From Metaphire vulgaris (taxonomy: Eukaryota; Annelida; Clitellata; Crassiclitellata; Megascolecidae), in assembly GCA_018105865.1 (NCBI GenBank), contig CM030865.1, forward strand, positions 11,106,113 to 11,170,112: a stretch of DNA of 64,000 nt. The letters are read 5' to 3'. A model generated the notes under the pieces. It searched no databases and was not told where the DNA came from. It saw only the letters and a program-made list of their open reading frames with translations. Each line of letters opens with the position of its first letter. Position 1 is the stretch's first letter. A program made the translations under genes and the position numbers. This document shows positions 1 through 30,625 of this stretch, one piece after another.

Positions 1-56
1 CAGACTTTGTAACAATTCGGATAAAATCTGTGTGGTTTTATTCACATTGCAGATAT

Positions 57-135
57 TTAACCCTTTCGCTCCATAAGACTGACATTTTGGTTTCATAGTC
101 TATTGGTTATACAGATTGTCGTGGTCAAGGGGTTA
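57..135. mobile_element. TTAA palindrome, subtype 2
   Basis: ~79-bp inverted repeat starting TTAACCCTTTCGCTCC and ending CAAGGGGTTAA, with TTAA at both ends. Its closest relative here is 6677-6754. Confidence 0.6.
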
Positions 136-218
136 AGAGTCGTTGAACTTGGTTGATGCTGGATTTGGTGACCATTGTACGGCCCATTTGGTTCGAAAGG
201 ATACCAAGTTGCAGCAAC

Positions 219-297
219 TTAACCCCTTAACCGTGTATTTAACTGTAACTCAATGTAAAATGGATGGATATATCGGGATCCCCAGTTAAAGGGTTAA
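219..297. mobile_element. TTAA palindrome, subtype 1
   Basis: TTAACCCCTTAACCGTG at one end, CCAGTTAAAGGGTTAA at the other, centre CTCAATGTAAAATGG. TTAA flanks and the CCCCTT start resemble piggyBac-type non-autonomous elements. Confidence 0.75.
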
Positions 298-405
298 GTT
301 GTTAGTTAACTTTTCAGTTGCAGAACCTAATGGTACAATTTTTTTCGTTTACTGGAACCAGTGTCATCAATGCAGTAACAGTAAGCAGAGTTTTATTTAT
401 CTCAG

Positions 406-18401
<17,996 letters not shown>

Positions 18402-19330
18402 CAAAGGACTTGTATTAGCAACTATTTCATTGTCATTTCTATGTTCACAGTACAGCCAAACAAACCACTGCGTCCTATAACATCATCAGGCCTGAACCAC
18501 GAGATAGGTTCTGAGGCCGACACCCACAAACTGACCAATAGCCAGCTGCATGTTATGATCTATTGCTCATAAGGATTGGTTAGTATCATCCTATCAGCCT
18601 CCGATCATCATTAATGGTTCAGACCGACACGGAGTCAAACCCATTAAAAATCACTTGTGCCCATTCCTCGTTACATGGCGTTAGTTTTTTGATCACCGGT
18701 AGTAATACCAGTCTTGTTATCACAAAATTTGGACAATCCTTGAAGATGGTTTTGTTCCTGTTTGACTGTACGTTTTGTTCCGTCGATTTTTCATTCCGCA
18801 GAATGTCTGACGGTCTTGAAATCTGACGGCGGCTCGTAGTTCGGTAATCTCAGGTTACGCGGAGCGTATTTCGCAGTTCTGTCGGGCAGAGAGCCCGCGT
18901 CAATCGGGCGCGCTCTTTTATCGAATTTTCGCTATAATTCCAGTTTTATTGCTGTTTAATTTGCAGCTATGAAAGCGCTGCAGTCCAGTTTTGAGAGATT
19001 AGATCGAAATCATTTGAGTTTTGTCTGTTGTTTAATTGTTACTTTGAATAATTTCCCTGCGGTTGAAGAAATCTGTTTTTCTCCTCGCTGATATTTACGA
19101 GCGCAGTTCACGGAAATTAAATTGTTTAATTTGACCTAAAATTCCCTGATGTCTTAAGTCATTGCAGAAGTTTGTTTTCCTTGGTTACAGTTTGACGTTA
19201 AAACAAAAACTTATTTAATTGAAAAAATTTTAGGATTTCGTGCACAGAAACTTAGTCTATATGTTTTTCAGTTTTTTGGGTGAACTGTTTGAATGTTTGA
19301 TTATTAAAAATAAAATTATTGCATATTTTC
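18402..19330 (+). terminator. PHF14 3' UTR with candidate polyadenylation signal
   Basis: No open frame follows the PHF14 stop. The first clear AATAAA lies at 19309-19314 in an A/T-rich stretch and is the best candidate cleavage signal for PHF14. The distance (~900 nt) is ordinary for an animal 3' UTR. Not verified by transcript data. Confidence 0.4.
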
Positions 19331-20170
19331 GGTGTTTCAAAAATAGAAACAGTGAGCTACTATTTTGAGTACCGAGGTCTGTTAGAACTGGTGATTAATA
19401 TTGTTGTTGTTATTTCACCCAGTATCAAGAGGCATCTCCCACACAGTATTTGACGAAATTGGCCCATAGTGCCCAAGCCATTGGCCCATAGTGCCCAGAA
19501 TATGAGAATTGCCTTGGGGGGGGGGCGCCTAGACTGGAGATTGTATTTGAATTTGCCATTGTTAGGCTATGGACCTACTGCATTAAATTTGCAAGGTGTT
19601 TATAAAAAGGCTAAAAAGCAGTGTGAATGTCCAGTCAATGTTTGATTTGCTGGGGTCTGATTCTCCAGTGACACCCCCGACAATTATTCCACCCTAAGAA
19701 TTTCATGTTAGCCTATTCTATTATATTATTTATTACTACTTGGTTATTAATTTTTTTCACCTGAAATTTTGTCCCCTTAAGAAATTTGCTTCCTAGTTCT
19801 AGGCTACCACTCTGCCCCACTCTGAGCCACTGGATGGGTGTAGTCTGACACCATAGACTTTGATGCTCAGGATATGCAGTAGTCTATTTGGGATATTATT
19901 GACACACACTTGATATAAAATGGCGGAAAACTGGCATCTCTTACAGATACCATTCACTCTATCTAGTGTTAATTAAAGTCTATGTCCAGCACCCACTGCT
20001 TTTTGAAAATAGACCATTTAGTTAAGCTACATAAAATAGCAGATAAATAGTACTTGGTACCTGTACTCGAATACAAATTTTCAGTACTTGTACTTGGAGG
20101 CCAGGTACTTGTACTTGAAATATTGTGTACTTGCTACAACTCTGATAAATTAGGCAAATAATCATGGGTT
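19331..20170. other. Intergenic, no gene seen
   Basis: A/T-rich DNA with no supported exon. A truncated, inverted relative of the AAGTAC-repeat TIR element at 26.5 kb occupies about 20050-20144, ending CTACAACTCTG. Confidence 0.5.
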
Positions 20171-20173
20171 TTC

Positions 20174-20187
20174 GTTGTCACGGTAAC
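20174..20187 (+). promoter_or_regulatory. X-box-like RFX site upstream of ZC2HC1
   Basis: GTTGTCACGGTAAC is a near-perfect RFX X-box half-site pair (one departure from GTNRCC-N2-RGYAAC). It lies about 360 bp before the ZC2HC1-like start codon in otherwise gene-free DNA. RFX factors commonly drive ciliary and sperm genes. Confidence 0.45.
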
Positions 20188-20549
20188 GAGATGTTTACGT
20201 AATCTTTTTGTTGATTCGGTCCAACGTCTGCTTAAACGCGACATCTTTTATAAAGTCGATCTAATATTTATATTTACAACAATTTCGACTATTAATCTAA
20301 TAGGCCTATTCTGTCTATGTCTCGATTAGGCCTAATTCCATCAAAAGCACTGGACTAAAATCATTCGGCGAAATACAAGACAAAAATTAGCTAAATCGAC
20401 GAAAATACCGAAGAACTGTACTGCTCTCTTATCGGCTTAATGTAGCGCATTTCTAAGTTCATCTGGGCCGTTCCTAGTTGTGAAGCTGAACGATAACTGG
20501 ATCCCTCCTCCTCCTTCCCCTTCTTCCCAGTCGAATTTTAGGATACGTT

Positions 20550-21059
20550 ATGACGATGAAAGGCGGTGAAACGATGACCGAGGCCCCTCCGCAGGGCGAG
20601 CTCGTCCCCTGCACCTTCTGCCAGCGTACGTTCGCCGCCTCCGTCATCGAGCGACACATGGTCATCTGCACGAAGGCGGCCGCCCGTAACTCGCGGCGCA
20701 TACCGTTCGATTCGCTGAAACAGCGCATGGAAGGCACCGAGATGAAGGGCTACCAGGGACGGGCAAAGCGGAACGTCCCGGCGCCGCCGAACCACTGGCG
20801 TCAGCGGCACAAGGAGCTCGTCGAATCCGTCCGCAACGCCCGCCAGACGAAGCGGGCCATCGACCGCGGCGAGGCCCTCCCGCCGCCGCCTCCGCCGTCC
20901 GCCAACCCCGACTACATCCAGTGCGTCTACTGCGGGCGTCGGTTCAACCAGACGGCGGCCGAGCGACACATTCCGTTCTGCAAGGAGAAAGCCGAACGCA
21001 ACTCGATGAATGTACGGCCCTCGTCGACGGCCAAGCGACCGGCCGGTTCCAGGCAGTGA
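20550..21059 (+). CDS. ZC2HC1-type C2HC zinc-finger protein, single exon
   Basis: 169-residue protein with two C2HC fingers: CTFCQRTFAASVIERHMVIC (~22-41) and CVYCGRRFNQTAAERHIPFC (~124-143). Between them are FDSLKQRMEGTE, NHWRQRHKELVESVRNARQ and a Pro run before NPDYIQ. This order and these signatures match the first half of ZC2HC1A/ZC2HC1B. The molecular role of the family is poorly known; some members are testis-enriched. The start is the first ATG; a second in-frame ATG lies two codons on and another at residue 9. The gene has no intron and stops soon after finger 2, while vertebrate ZC2HC1A continues for about 150 more residues. It may be a retrocopy or a short ZC2HC1B-like gene. The exon is strongly GC-rich. 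Confidence 0.85.
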   Translation: MTMKGGETMTEAPPQGELVPCTFCQRTFAASVIERHMVICTKAAARNSRRIPFDSLKQRMEGTEMKGYQGRAKRNVPAPPNHWRQRHKELVESVRNARQTKRAIDRGEALPPPPPPSANPDYIQCVYCGRRFNQTAAERHIPFCKEKAERNSMNVRPSSTAKRPAGSRQ

Positions 21060-21349
21060 TCGACGGCTCCATCCTCCCCCGCCCACGAGGGAAAGACACG
21101 CGGAGTCCGTGAACCTCGTTTTACATACACTCTCTACCTAGATCCTATCGACCTGTGTTCTTTTATTAGATTTCAGGGATTATTTTAAAAAAGTCTGCGT
21201 TACATAGTTTCATCTTCGACCCCCGAAAAAATAGAAAAGTCGACTACGATAATTAGGCCTATAGTAGGTCATCAATATGTTTGTTTATAACTATTTAATT
21301 TAAAAGTAAAACGTTATCACAAGAGCATTTTATATCTGTGGCCCTCGGT

Positions 21350-21627
21350 CCAGTGGCGTAGTAGCATGGGAGTCAGCGGGGCGGTAGGTAGCCCCGGGCG
21401 CAAAATTCTTAGGTGAGCTCAAAATTTAAAGTTCAGAACAACTTTTAAAACAAGTAATAAATCGTACAATAGAATGACATGTTATTTCGGAATCGATTGG
21501 AATTTGACAATACGGTCCGAGAGGACCCTTTTAATTTTGCTTGTCAATGCATTTAGGGGACACACTTTAGAGGCGCGACCCCTCTTTTTGTCCCGGGAGC
21601 TGCATGCTAACCCACGCTATGCCACTG
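21350..21627. mobile_element. CAGTGGCGTAG-type TIR element
   Basis: Ends CAGTGGCGTAGT and GCTATGCCACTG are inverted. The interior holds a degenerate copy of the GACGACC-T(n)-GCTTGTC motif at 21521-21545. No clear target duplication remains. Confidence 0.55.
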
Positions 21628-22199
21628 ACTATAGACCTGTAGTACGGCTATGTAGGCCTATATTTCATGTCTCGTATTCGATGCTAAACAGGCACTGCTA
21701 TATTATAAGGTGTATACAAAGAACAATTAATGTTAAAATAGACTTAATAGGCTTATGCATACCATCGGATGACATCAGTTTAAAATACACTTTTTGTAGT
21801 TAGGCCTAAATGCTCATTTGAAACTGTTCGACACACCAGCAAATACAACGACATATGAAGCTGCGAGGGACTCGTGACGAGTTTTTTGTTTGTTGGAGAT
21901 TTTTATACCCGATGAAGTCTGACAATGTCGACATGCCCACCCCACCCTCCATTCCGGAATCCTAGAAACAACTAGGCCCCTATGACAGTGTTCTATACAG
22001 GCCTGTTAGGAGGGGAGATCCCCCCCAAAAAAACCTCAAAATTCCTCCAAAAATCCCAGCACTTACACAAATGTTGCATTGAACTGTGTCTTTTCTCCTC
22101 CAACCAAGTCGATCCCCCCACCCCGAAAGCCTCAATCCCCCCCCCCCCAAAGGCTTGGAGTCTGGATAAGATACTGCCCTATGGTGCTCAAGCATAAGT

Positions 22200-22209
22200 A
22201 ATAATAATA

Positions 22210-22305
<96 letters not shown>
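22200..22305. repeat. (ATG)n microsatellite
   Basis: About 100 bp of uninterrupted TGA/ATG trinucleotide repeat between ZC2HC1 and tectonic. The long His or Met open frames over it are artefacts of the repeat. Confidence 0.95.
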
Positions 22306-22307
<2 letters not shown>

Positions 22308-22359
22308 AATAATTCAATAGCTGGGTTTAAAGCGGTTTAGTACGATTGGTCCTGTGCTG

Positions 22360-22546
22360 CAGTGGCGGCTCCAGGATTTGGCAAGTGGGGGCCGCTTGGG
22401 TGGCAACTTCTAATCATGGGGGCCAAACATTTGTTGTTATGGATGTAGCATTAAGTATAGGGTCCCAACTGGGGGAGCACTGGGGGGGCAGGCACTCAAT
22501 AGGGGCACGGGCCCCTTCTGCCCCCCCCCCGGTGGAGACGCCACTG
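22360..22546. mobile_element. CAGTGGCGGCTCC TIR element (~187 bp)
   Basis: Ends CAGTGGCGGCTCCAGG and GTGGAGACGCCACTG. Flanks ctgtgctg/ctgtgctt form a 7/8 target duplication, as for hAT elements. Same family as copies at 43.15, 49.56, 50.8-51.4, 55.56 and 60.15 kb. Confidence 0.75.
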
Positions 22547-22805
22547 CTGTGCTTAAACCACTGTCGCTCAAATAGGACTCGATCTGTATACTTGAGAGAG
22601 TATTAAATAGAATATAATTCAATTGAAAGGCGAATGAAACATCAAAATAAAAAGAGTGAAAATCATTTAACAGCAACCGCCGATGGCACCAGAATTTTAA
22701 TCCAATGGCATACGAATAAGCAGGGACAACTATGCGCAATATAAATTCACGAGATCCTACTTACTTACTTACTCGATCGCGCTAGCGCCATCTGTCGGCT
22801 TCGAG

Positions 22806-22820
22806 GTTGCCGATGTAAAC
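22806..22820 (+). promoter_or_regulatory. Weak X-box-like site before tectonic
   Basis: GTTGCCGATGTAAAC lies about 50 bp before the tectonic ATG. The first half-site is perfect, the second carries two mismatches with a 3-nt spacer. Position is right for a ciliary gene promoter, but the match is weak. Confidence 0.25.
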
Positions 22821-22868
22821 AAGTAGCTTAGCAGCGGACACCTGCGCAACAGAGAAATCGATGTTAAC

Positions 22869-23552
22869 ATGGGAGGTGGAAATTGGAGTCTTCTGACAGC
22901 TGTTGCTTTGATATGCGCGTCGATTCTGCTTCAAGTCGACTGTCAGACGGTCGAGACGACAACAAGGGCAACGACGACAACCGTTGCAACGACAACGACT
23001 ACTACGCAGGCTCCGACCACCACCACAACCACCACCCAGCCTCCCACCCCCATTGCCCCGAATACGGGTTAGTTTTCGTAGCAAAGGATTTGGCGGTGGT
23101 GTTTTTGGTTCTCCGAGTAATCAGATGACATAAGAATAAGCAGTGGCGGTTCCAGGAATTCTTGGTGGGGGGGGGTGAAAAAAACTAAGCCATAATTGGC
23201 AGGGTCGGAGCCAGGAATTCAGTTCGGCGGGGGGGTGGGAGAACTTTAAGTTCCATTCCCCATTCTGTCATGCCCCCCACCCCTTACATGTTTATTGATG
23301 CATCCTGCTGACGTCATTGGCAGGGAAATTAAAAGACGACGCTCGCTTTATTTATTCGTTTCTTTAACAAATTTTCAACCTCTCCCCACAATGAGAAACT
23401 ATCAGACAATGAGTAACTGGCAGAGAAATTAGCAGAGAAACTAAAAGAGAAACTGGGGTTGTTTTGGAGGGGCCTTTGTCCTGTGCGCCCCCCCCTCACT
23501 TGTAGATCAGTGGTTCTCACACAGGGCAGACCCTACTGAACCACTTTAAACC

Positions 23553-23626
<74 letters not shown>

Positions 23627-26600
23627 GATCATCATCATCATCATCATCTGTTCTTGGCCATTAGAGAACCAAGGCAGTGACTTTAACCCCTTAACTGGGC
23701 AACTATTTGTAACTCAGTGTAAAATGGATGAGCATTACTCGGGTCACCCAGTTAAGGGGTTAAGGCTGTGTTGTGCTCTGCTGTCCACAGATCTTGCGAA
23801 CTGTCTTTGCGATCTCATCACGAGCGCCTGCGATGTTGACTGCTGTTGCGATCCGGATTGCTCGTCTTCGGATCGGTTGGTATTCAGCCAATGCGTCGAC
23901 CAATCCATCCCGTTAGTATTCATCCAAGATGTATTGGAACAAATTTTTGTTTGTTTTTCAAGCTATTTAGTAAATATTTCGCTTACGCTCATGCTTAAGT
24001 ATTTAGATGCATGGAAATTAACATAGTCATGTTTCTCACTTGGACTGAACTGATTCTCTGTGGAATTGACCAGTGTTTATTCTAGGCCTTCTCTGGGGGA
24101 AGGGAATTTCCCCCCAAAGTTTGAATTTCCCCACAAAAATTTAGACATTTTGGCAAGTAGTATGACCTCCCTAATGTCTGTTCCTTCCCCTCCCCCAACA
24201 AATTTTTTTAAACTCCCCCAATGTCTATGTGGCTAGAATAGCCACTGGGAAATGACCATTTTTTCAGATGGATTTGGAGTACCATAAATTTACAGAGTCG
24301 CCATAATGCCATAATGTTACCTAGGCTGCAACATAGGGCCCTCCCCAATTTCAAGGGGCCCCAAACCATCAATTTTAAGCACTCTTTGTTAGCCAGCCTA
24401 TGTTTTATTGGAATTAAAAACATCAGTGTCTGCGGGAATTTTTCCAGGAGGTCAAAACAGGGTCTTATGGCAAAAAAACATGAAACTTTTTCCGGGGGGT
24501 GGTGCAAAACAGGGTCATGAGGCGAAAGAAACAAGTAATATATATACATGTATAGCTCATGAACTGATGATGAATAAATATGTGTGTGTTCAGGTCTTGT
24601 TCGTTTTGTTGTTTGTGTTGTTGTTGCTGTTGCTGTTGTTGTTGTTTGTTTGTGTTGTTGTTGTTGTTGTAACAGTTGCGAAGATTAAGATTTGATATTT
24701 TGATTAATAGAGTCAACACTCAGTCCTGTATTCAGAGCAGCATGGTATTCAAAAATAACACACCCTACGAAGTGAACTCAACGACTCCCGGACTCTTCTG
24801 CATTTACGATAATAATAGTAAGTAAGCTAGTTTTGTGTTTGCTTATGATTTAAGACGTGCAGTGTTCTGTTTTTGTGAAATTATAGTTTGCCACTTCCTT
24901 TTTCATCCCAGTGCTCACAAATTTAATGATGCATTTGGCAGAATATGCCTAGCAGTCATTTTGGGAAAAACGTTGTAAAACATTTGCTTTTAGTGCTCAT
25001 ATTTTAGAAAATCAAGTCGTTGCAGTTGTTTTAGCCACGAGGCAGAGCTGTTGCAACTAATGTGATGTTATTTCTGTAATGTTATTTTTACTAATGTTAT
25101 TTCTGTAATGTTATTTATGTAGTTTTATTTCTGTAATGCTATTTCTGTAATGTTATTTCTGTAATGTTATTTCTGTAATGTTATTTATATAGTGTTATTT
25201 CTGTAATGTTATTTCTGTAATGTTATTTATGTAATGTTATTTCTGTAATGTTATTTCTGTAATGTTATTTCTATTGCAGAAGTAATATTCAATTAAATTT
25301 TATGAATGGCCAAATGTTTTAACAATGGTGCCTGAGAACCTCGTGCAAACGTATTTTTAGCTTCAGAAATATAATTAATGTGTTTTAGTGGGTTTTTTTT
25401 CACAATCAGTCAATGAGTTTCTATGGTGGCACCATCACAATACTTAGAACATCAAACGATGGTGCAACAAATCTAGTCTGAATTAGAGCCAGGTTAGGTC
25501 AGGTCAGGTCAGAAAGGTCAGGGTCAAGTCAGGTCAGGAAGGTCAGGGTCAAGTACCCTTGCCCTGTCTCTGACTTTGACAATTATCTCTGATATGGATA
25601 TGGTCTTTTTGTGGATGAATTTGGAGCACATTTATTGATACTCTTATGTATCGAAACTGGTTCTATACAAATACACCCCAATACTACCTAACAACGTGAC
25701 TATACAGGGTGGTGCAAGAAAATGGACTATATTAAATGCAAACCTAAATGTAACTAGTATTTTTTGCGCCACCCTGTAGAGTCTAATCTTGAATTGTTTG
25801 CAAAGAAACTTAAGACATACTGTGATTGTATGATATTGTATGAAGTTTCACACAGGCTTACTTGGCCTCTTAAACCACTTAAAATTACATTATTATATAT
25901 TGTATAAGTGCAGTGCGTAAAGTGCTGTTGACTCTGTCCTTCAGCCATGATTATTGCACTATATAAATTGACATATTAACATAACATAACCAATGCTGAT
26001 TCTACTACTAATAATTTTAATAATAATAAATGCCTGTTTCTATTTTAGATGAAGAAGCAAGCTATTACAGCGTACCCACTCTTATCAGCACTGACGCAGC
26101 ATTTGAACAGAACGTTTCCAGATACGGAAGTTATAGTTTTGAGACTGTTGCAAGAAATGCAACAACCAGTAACAACAGCTACTATAAGGTGATCGGGTGT
26201 CAGCCATTGCTTACTTACTTACCTTAAGTATTTTTTGGAAATTGTTGCCCTGTAAAGTTATAAGGTCTCAAATTTTCTCCCTTTTTTCTCCTCAATGAGC
26301 TCTTATTTTTGATTACTTGAGAATTCTATGTAACTTTTACTTAATTTGATTTGCTACTGCCAGAGAAATTTTGACCACCATTGGAAGGGTTGACCTTGTC
26401 TTGTGGAGTCAGAGGTTAAATCCCTCGAGGTCTTCCGGTAAATCAGACATTGACTTATGTTTTGATCATGGGTGTCCCAGAGATGTAGCAAGTACACAAT
26501 GCTTCAAGTACAAGTACAAGTACCTGGCCTCCAAGTACATGTACAAGTATAAGTACTTGCATTCCAAAAACTGCAAGTATAAGTACAAGTACCTGGCCTC

Positions 26601-27889
26601 CAAGTTCAAGTACAAGTACTAAAAATTTGTACTTGAGTACAACTCGAGTACAAGTACAAGTACCAGGTACTACATCTCTGGGGCATCCACAGAAATTTTT
26701 CCAGGGGGGATGCAAAGCAGGTTCATGTGACAAAAGAAACAAAAAGTACCGGTACTGTACAAGACAGTCAAGGTCGATTGGACTAATTATGAATTATATA
26801 GCGCTACAAGACAGCTAATTGGATTCTTATATAAATTCATATTTTGACTTAGTACTATAGGTTAATTTTTTTTAGTAATTTTACTGTTTTCATAACCACA
26901 TTTTTTCCAGGGGGTGCAATTACACCCCTTCTACGCTCCCCCCTCCGGACGCCCAAGGTTTTTATGACATTGTCGTGTTGCATTTGCTTTCGCTGAACTG
27001 TTGTGAATCTGTTGCACTTTGTTGCTTGTTGCACTTTTTCAGAGTGGCGATCCAATCTATGCTGTGTACGAAATTCTTGTGTTTGATTTTCTTCGACTGC
27101 CTTTGAAATCAACGAGCAATGGGTGTGTTTTTGGCCCAGTTCGTGAGTATAAGCTACAATTGCTTAATTCACAGATATTGCTTCATTTAAAAAAAATTCT
27201 GATATAGATTTTAATTATTTGAATGGGCCACACCATTAACAATTGAAGACTGCAGTTGGGTCAGAAAATTCATTTCTCTTTATCATTTTTATGTTAATCT
27301 CTTCTCTTTAAAGTACTTTCATTATTACTTAATTACATTTAATGTTAATTAGTTAATTAATTAGTTTATTATTGTTTTTCTTTTCACTATCATTACATTT
27401 TTACTTGTGATTTGCATTAATTGGATATAATCTACTGCAGATCATGTTTTTTTCCTGCCCAAGTCTTTTGGATTTTGTCGTAGCCATGGTGCCCTCTTTA
27501 ATTTAGCAAAGCATAGAATTGTCTTTTGCTTTGCAGCATATCTCTATGGACAGACTGCGTCCTGTACTTCGGTTCGAAGGGGCAAGCTGTCCTCTTTCTG
27601 CCAACCATTCTCAGTTATCGATGCTCATATGTACTTTGAGAATTTGAAAGTTATTTCAGTAAGGCAGTTTCTTTTCTTATTATTGGGGGGGGGGAGGGAA
27701 TTGCAAAGTTATTTTATGAAGAAAATGCAAGGGCACAGATGGTAACTTCTTCAGTGCAGGTTCTGATCTGTTACATAGCTAATATGACATTTACAACTGA
27801 TACTAGTTATTTAAGTAATTGATTGACAACTCTTGTGTTACAGTGGTTTACACAAAGGCTTACTTAGCCTCCTAAACCACTTTAAATCA

Positions 27890-27937
<48 letters not shown>

Positions 27938-29914
27938 AGAAAGAAGCAAAAGTAAATATCAATATAGTTGTATGCACACATATAACTATATGGCTAACTT
28001 AATCAAGCAAAATAATAGATGATGACCTTTTTTTTGCTTGTCAGGAATTTTCAAAGTTCGGAATGGTCATAGCCCCCCCCATTTGGGAAATACACTGGTT
28101 CAGATATTGAATTGTAATATCAACTATCTTTGGCTTTGATTTTGATACTAATAAACTGATTGATTGATTTATTGATTGATTGACTGACTGACTGACTGAC
28201 TGACTAATTGACTGATTGATTGATTGACTGCTTGACTGATTGATTGATTGATTGATTGACAGACTGACTCATTGACTAATTGACTGATTGATTGATTGAC
28301 TGACTGACTGACTGCTTGATTGACTGACTGACTGACTGACTGATTGATTTATGTGGTTGATTGATTGATCTGTTATTCACTGCAGACACCTGAGGCACTT
28401 CCTTCATTTGGTGACAACTCAAATTCAACAGGTGTGTGAAATATTTCTTTTTTTAAGTAACAGACTCGAATTGACTGTTGGCTCGATGTTGTTAATTCTC
28501 ACTGATTATATTTATTAACATTATTGGTGCTTTGTCTTTTGATAGATTCCTTGCTTTGGTGATGCCACTTTTCTCTGTCCTGTGCTTTTTATGATGGCAT
28601 GATCTCAAGTGTACTCTAGAAGGCTAAAAAGTCAGCCTGTGTGAAAGCCTCTATAATTAATTTCTTCTGTACATCAATCGTAGAATAGTATCATTAATGA
28701 CAAAATACAGTATTGGTGTTCTTGGTTGTGATTGCAATGTTTTAACAAGCCTTAAACTTCCTTTTGCTTCAAAATCCACGTGTGTTCACAATTTTTTGAG
28801 CAGTACTGTATTCTAGGAAAGCTGGATCGTTAAATGTTAAGAGAAGGCTATAGATATGCAAAATTCAGAAGACTGTTGAAACGAATTTTATCCACATTTT
28901 CTTGTGTCCCCATCTTCATTGCATCAAACCGTACTAGAATAATCAGTATATTCGGTCTCAATTGTATTCTAGAGCGTTCGAAATGCCACGAAAAATGGTC
29001 AACTATTTTTGTATATCTAGAGCCTTCTGTACATCAATCGTAGAATAGTATCATTAATGAAAAAATACAGTAGAAAAAAATACGTTTTGCTTCGAAATCC
29101 ACATGTGTTCACAATTTTTTGAGCAGTACTGTAGATAACTTTGAATCCACTGAGACCTCCTTTCAACATTTGTTTGTTTGCGTGTGTGTTGTGTGTATAC
29201 ATTGTGTGTATACATATACATGTGTATATATAGGTATATATATAATATACATATATATATATATACACATGTGCCTACAAATATATCAGTACAGTACCGG
29301 TATATGCTGTGTTATCAGCGGTGTAGCCTAGTGGGGATTTGGGGGGTTAAAGCTCCCTTGGTTGTCCAACTAAAATTTTTTTATTGCATATTATTATATT
29401 ATTATTCAGATACCTATATAATTCACTTAATCATTAAGCGCAAAAGAATAGTTGACGACCTTTTCTTTGCTTGTCAGAATTTTTCGAAGTTGGAAATCAT
29501 GAGAACCATAACCCCTTTGGGAAATCCTGGCTACATCACTGTGGTTTATTGTCTGTTAATGATTTTTGATCTGTTTTTGTTGCCAGTTCCGTCGTCATAT
29601 TATAACAGTTCTTTCTTGATTCCGATCACCGTTGACTCTGTTCTCTGGTGCCTCAACGAAACCGGTTACAATTACACCTGTGGTTTTACCGCTCCTCCGT
29701 CACCTGTGTTTTCCAGCGGCGTGTGTCAGAATGCAGTGAGACGAGTAAGTGGATTCCGGTCTCCTCTCTTTCCAGCTTTGTTGTGGCGCAATGGATGTTC
29801 GTTCATCTCTTAACAATCGAGGAAAACCATTTTGAACGAACATGCAATTGAAGAGAAGATCTTTGAAACACTATTAAGCATATCAACTGTACTGGTAGTT
29901 ACTTCGAGCATGAC

Positions 29915-29979
<65 letters not shown>

Positions 29980-30495
29980 TAATAATAAATAATAACAAGG
30001 TTTATAGTGGTTCAGTAGGGTCTTCCCTGTGTTAGAACCACTGGCATTGTAGTAGTTCATATTTTTTATGAACTTGTCCTAGCCCAGCCTGGTTTTCGGT
30101 AGATGGCGCCACTGCCCTTTGGTATTTGAGTGAAAAACCTGAATGTCTGCATTCAGGATTATAATACCTTAGAAATTCGCCCAATTTTTTGTGCATTCTG
30201 ACCCAGAGGTTGTGGAAATATTTACCATGAAACAGGGTGATATTGGCTTTATTTGCCAACCCTGTCTATCAAAAGTATTCTGAAAGAAGGATGTGTTTAA
30301 GGCCAATCTAATTTGGTACAATCTCTGGCGTGGTAACAGCAATGTTATCAACATCACATGACAACCGAATAAAATGAATATTTAAATAAATACGCAAATT
30401 ATATCCTCTTAGATAATCGATTTAACAACAGAAATATATTAAAAAAGAAGTTTCATGTCTAGCTATTGTCACTAATGAGCTGGCAGAAAGCAACT

Positions 30496-30542
<47 letters not shown>

Positions 30543-30593
30543 GATGAAGAAGAAGATGATGATGATGATGATGATGATGATGACGACGACGAC

Positions 30594-30625
<32 letters not shown>

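Noticed and set aside
20538..21086. Minus-strand 182-codon ORF opposite ZC2HC1
   Set aside because: Shadow of a GC-rich coding exon; the plus frame has conserved zinc fingers.
29178..29813. 211-codon plus ORF with Tyr-rich start
   Set aside because: It covers a TIR element and intron; only its end (29587-29744) is tectonic exon 8.
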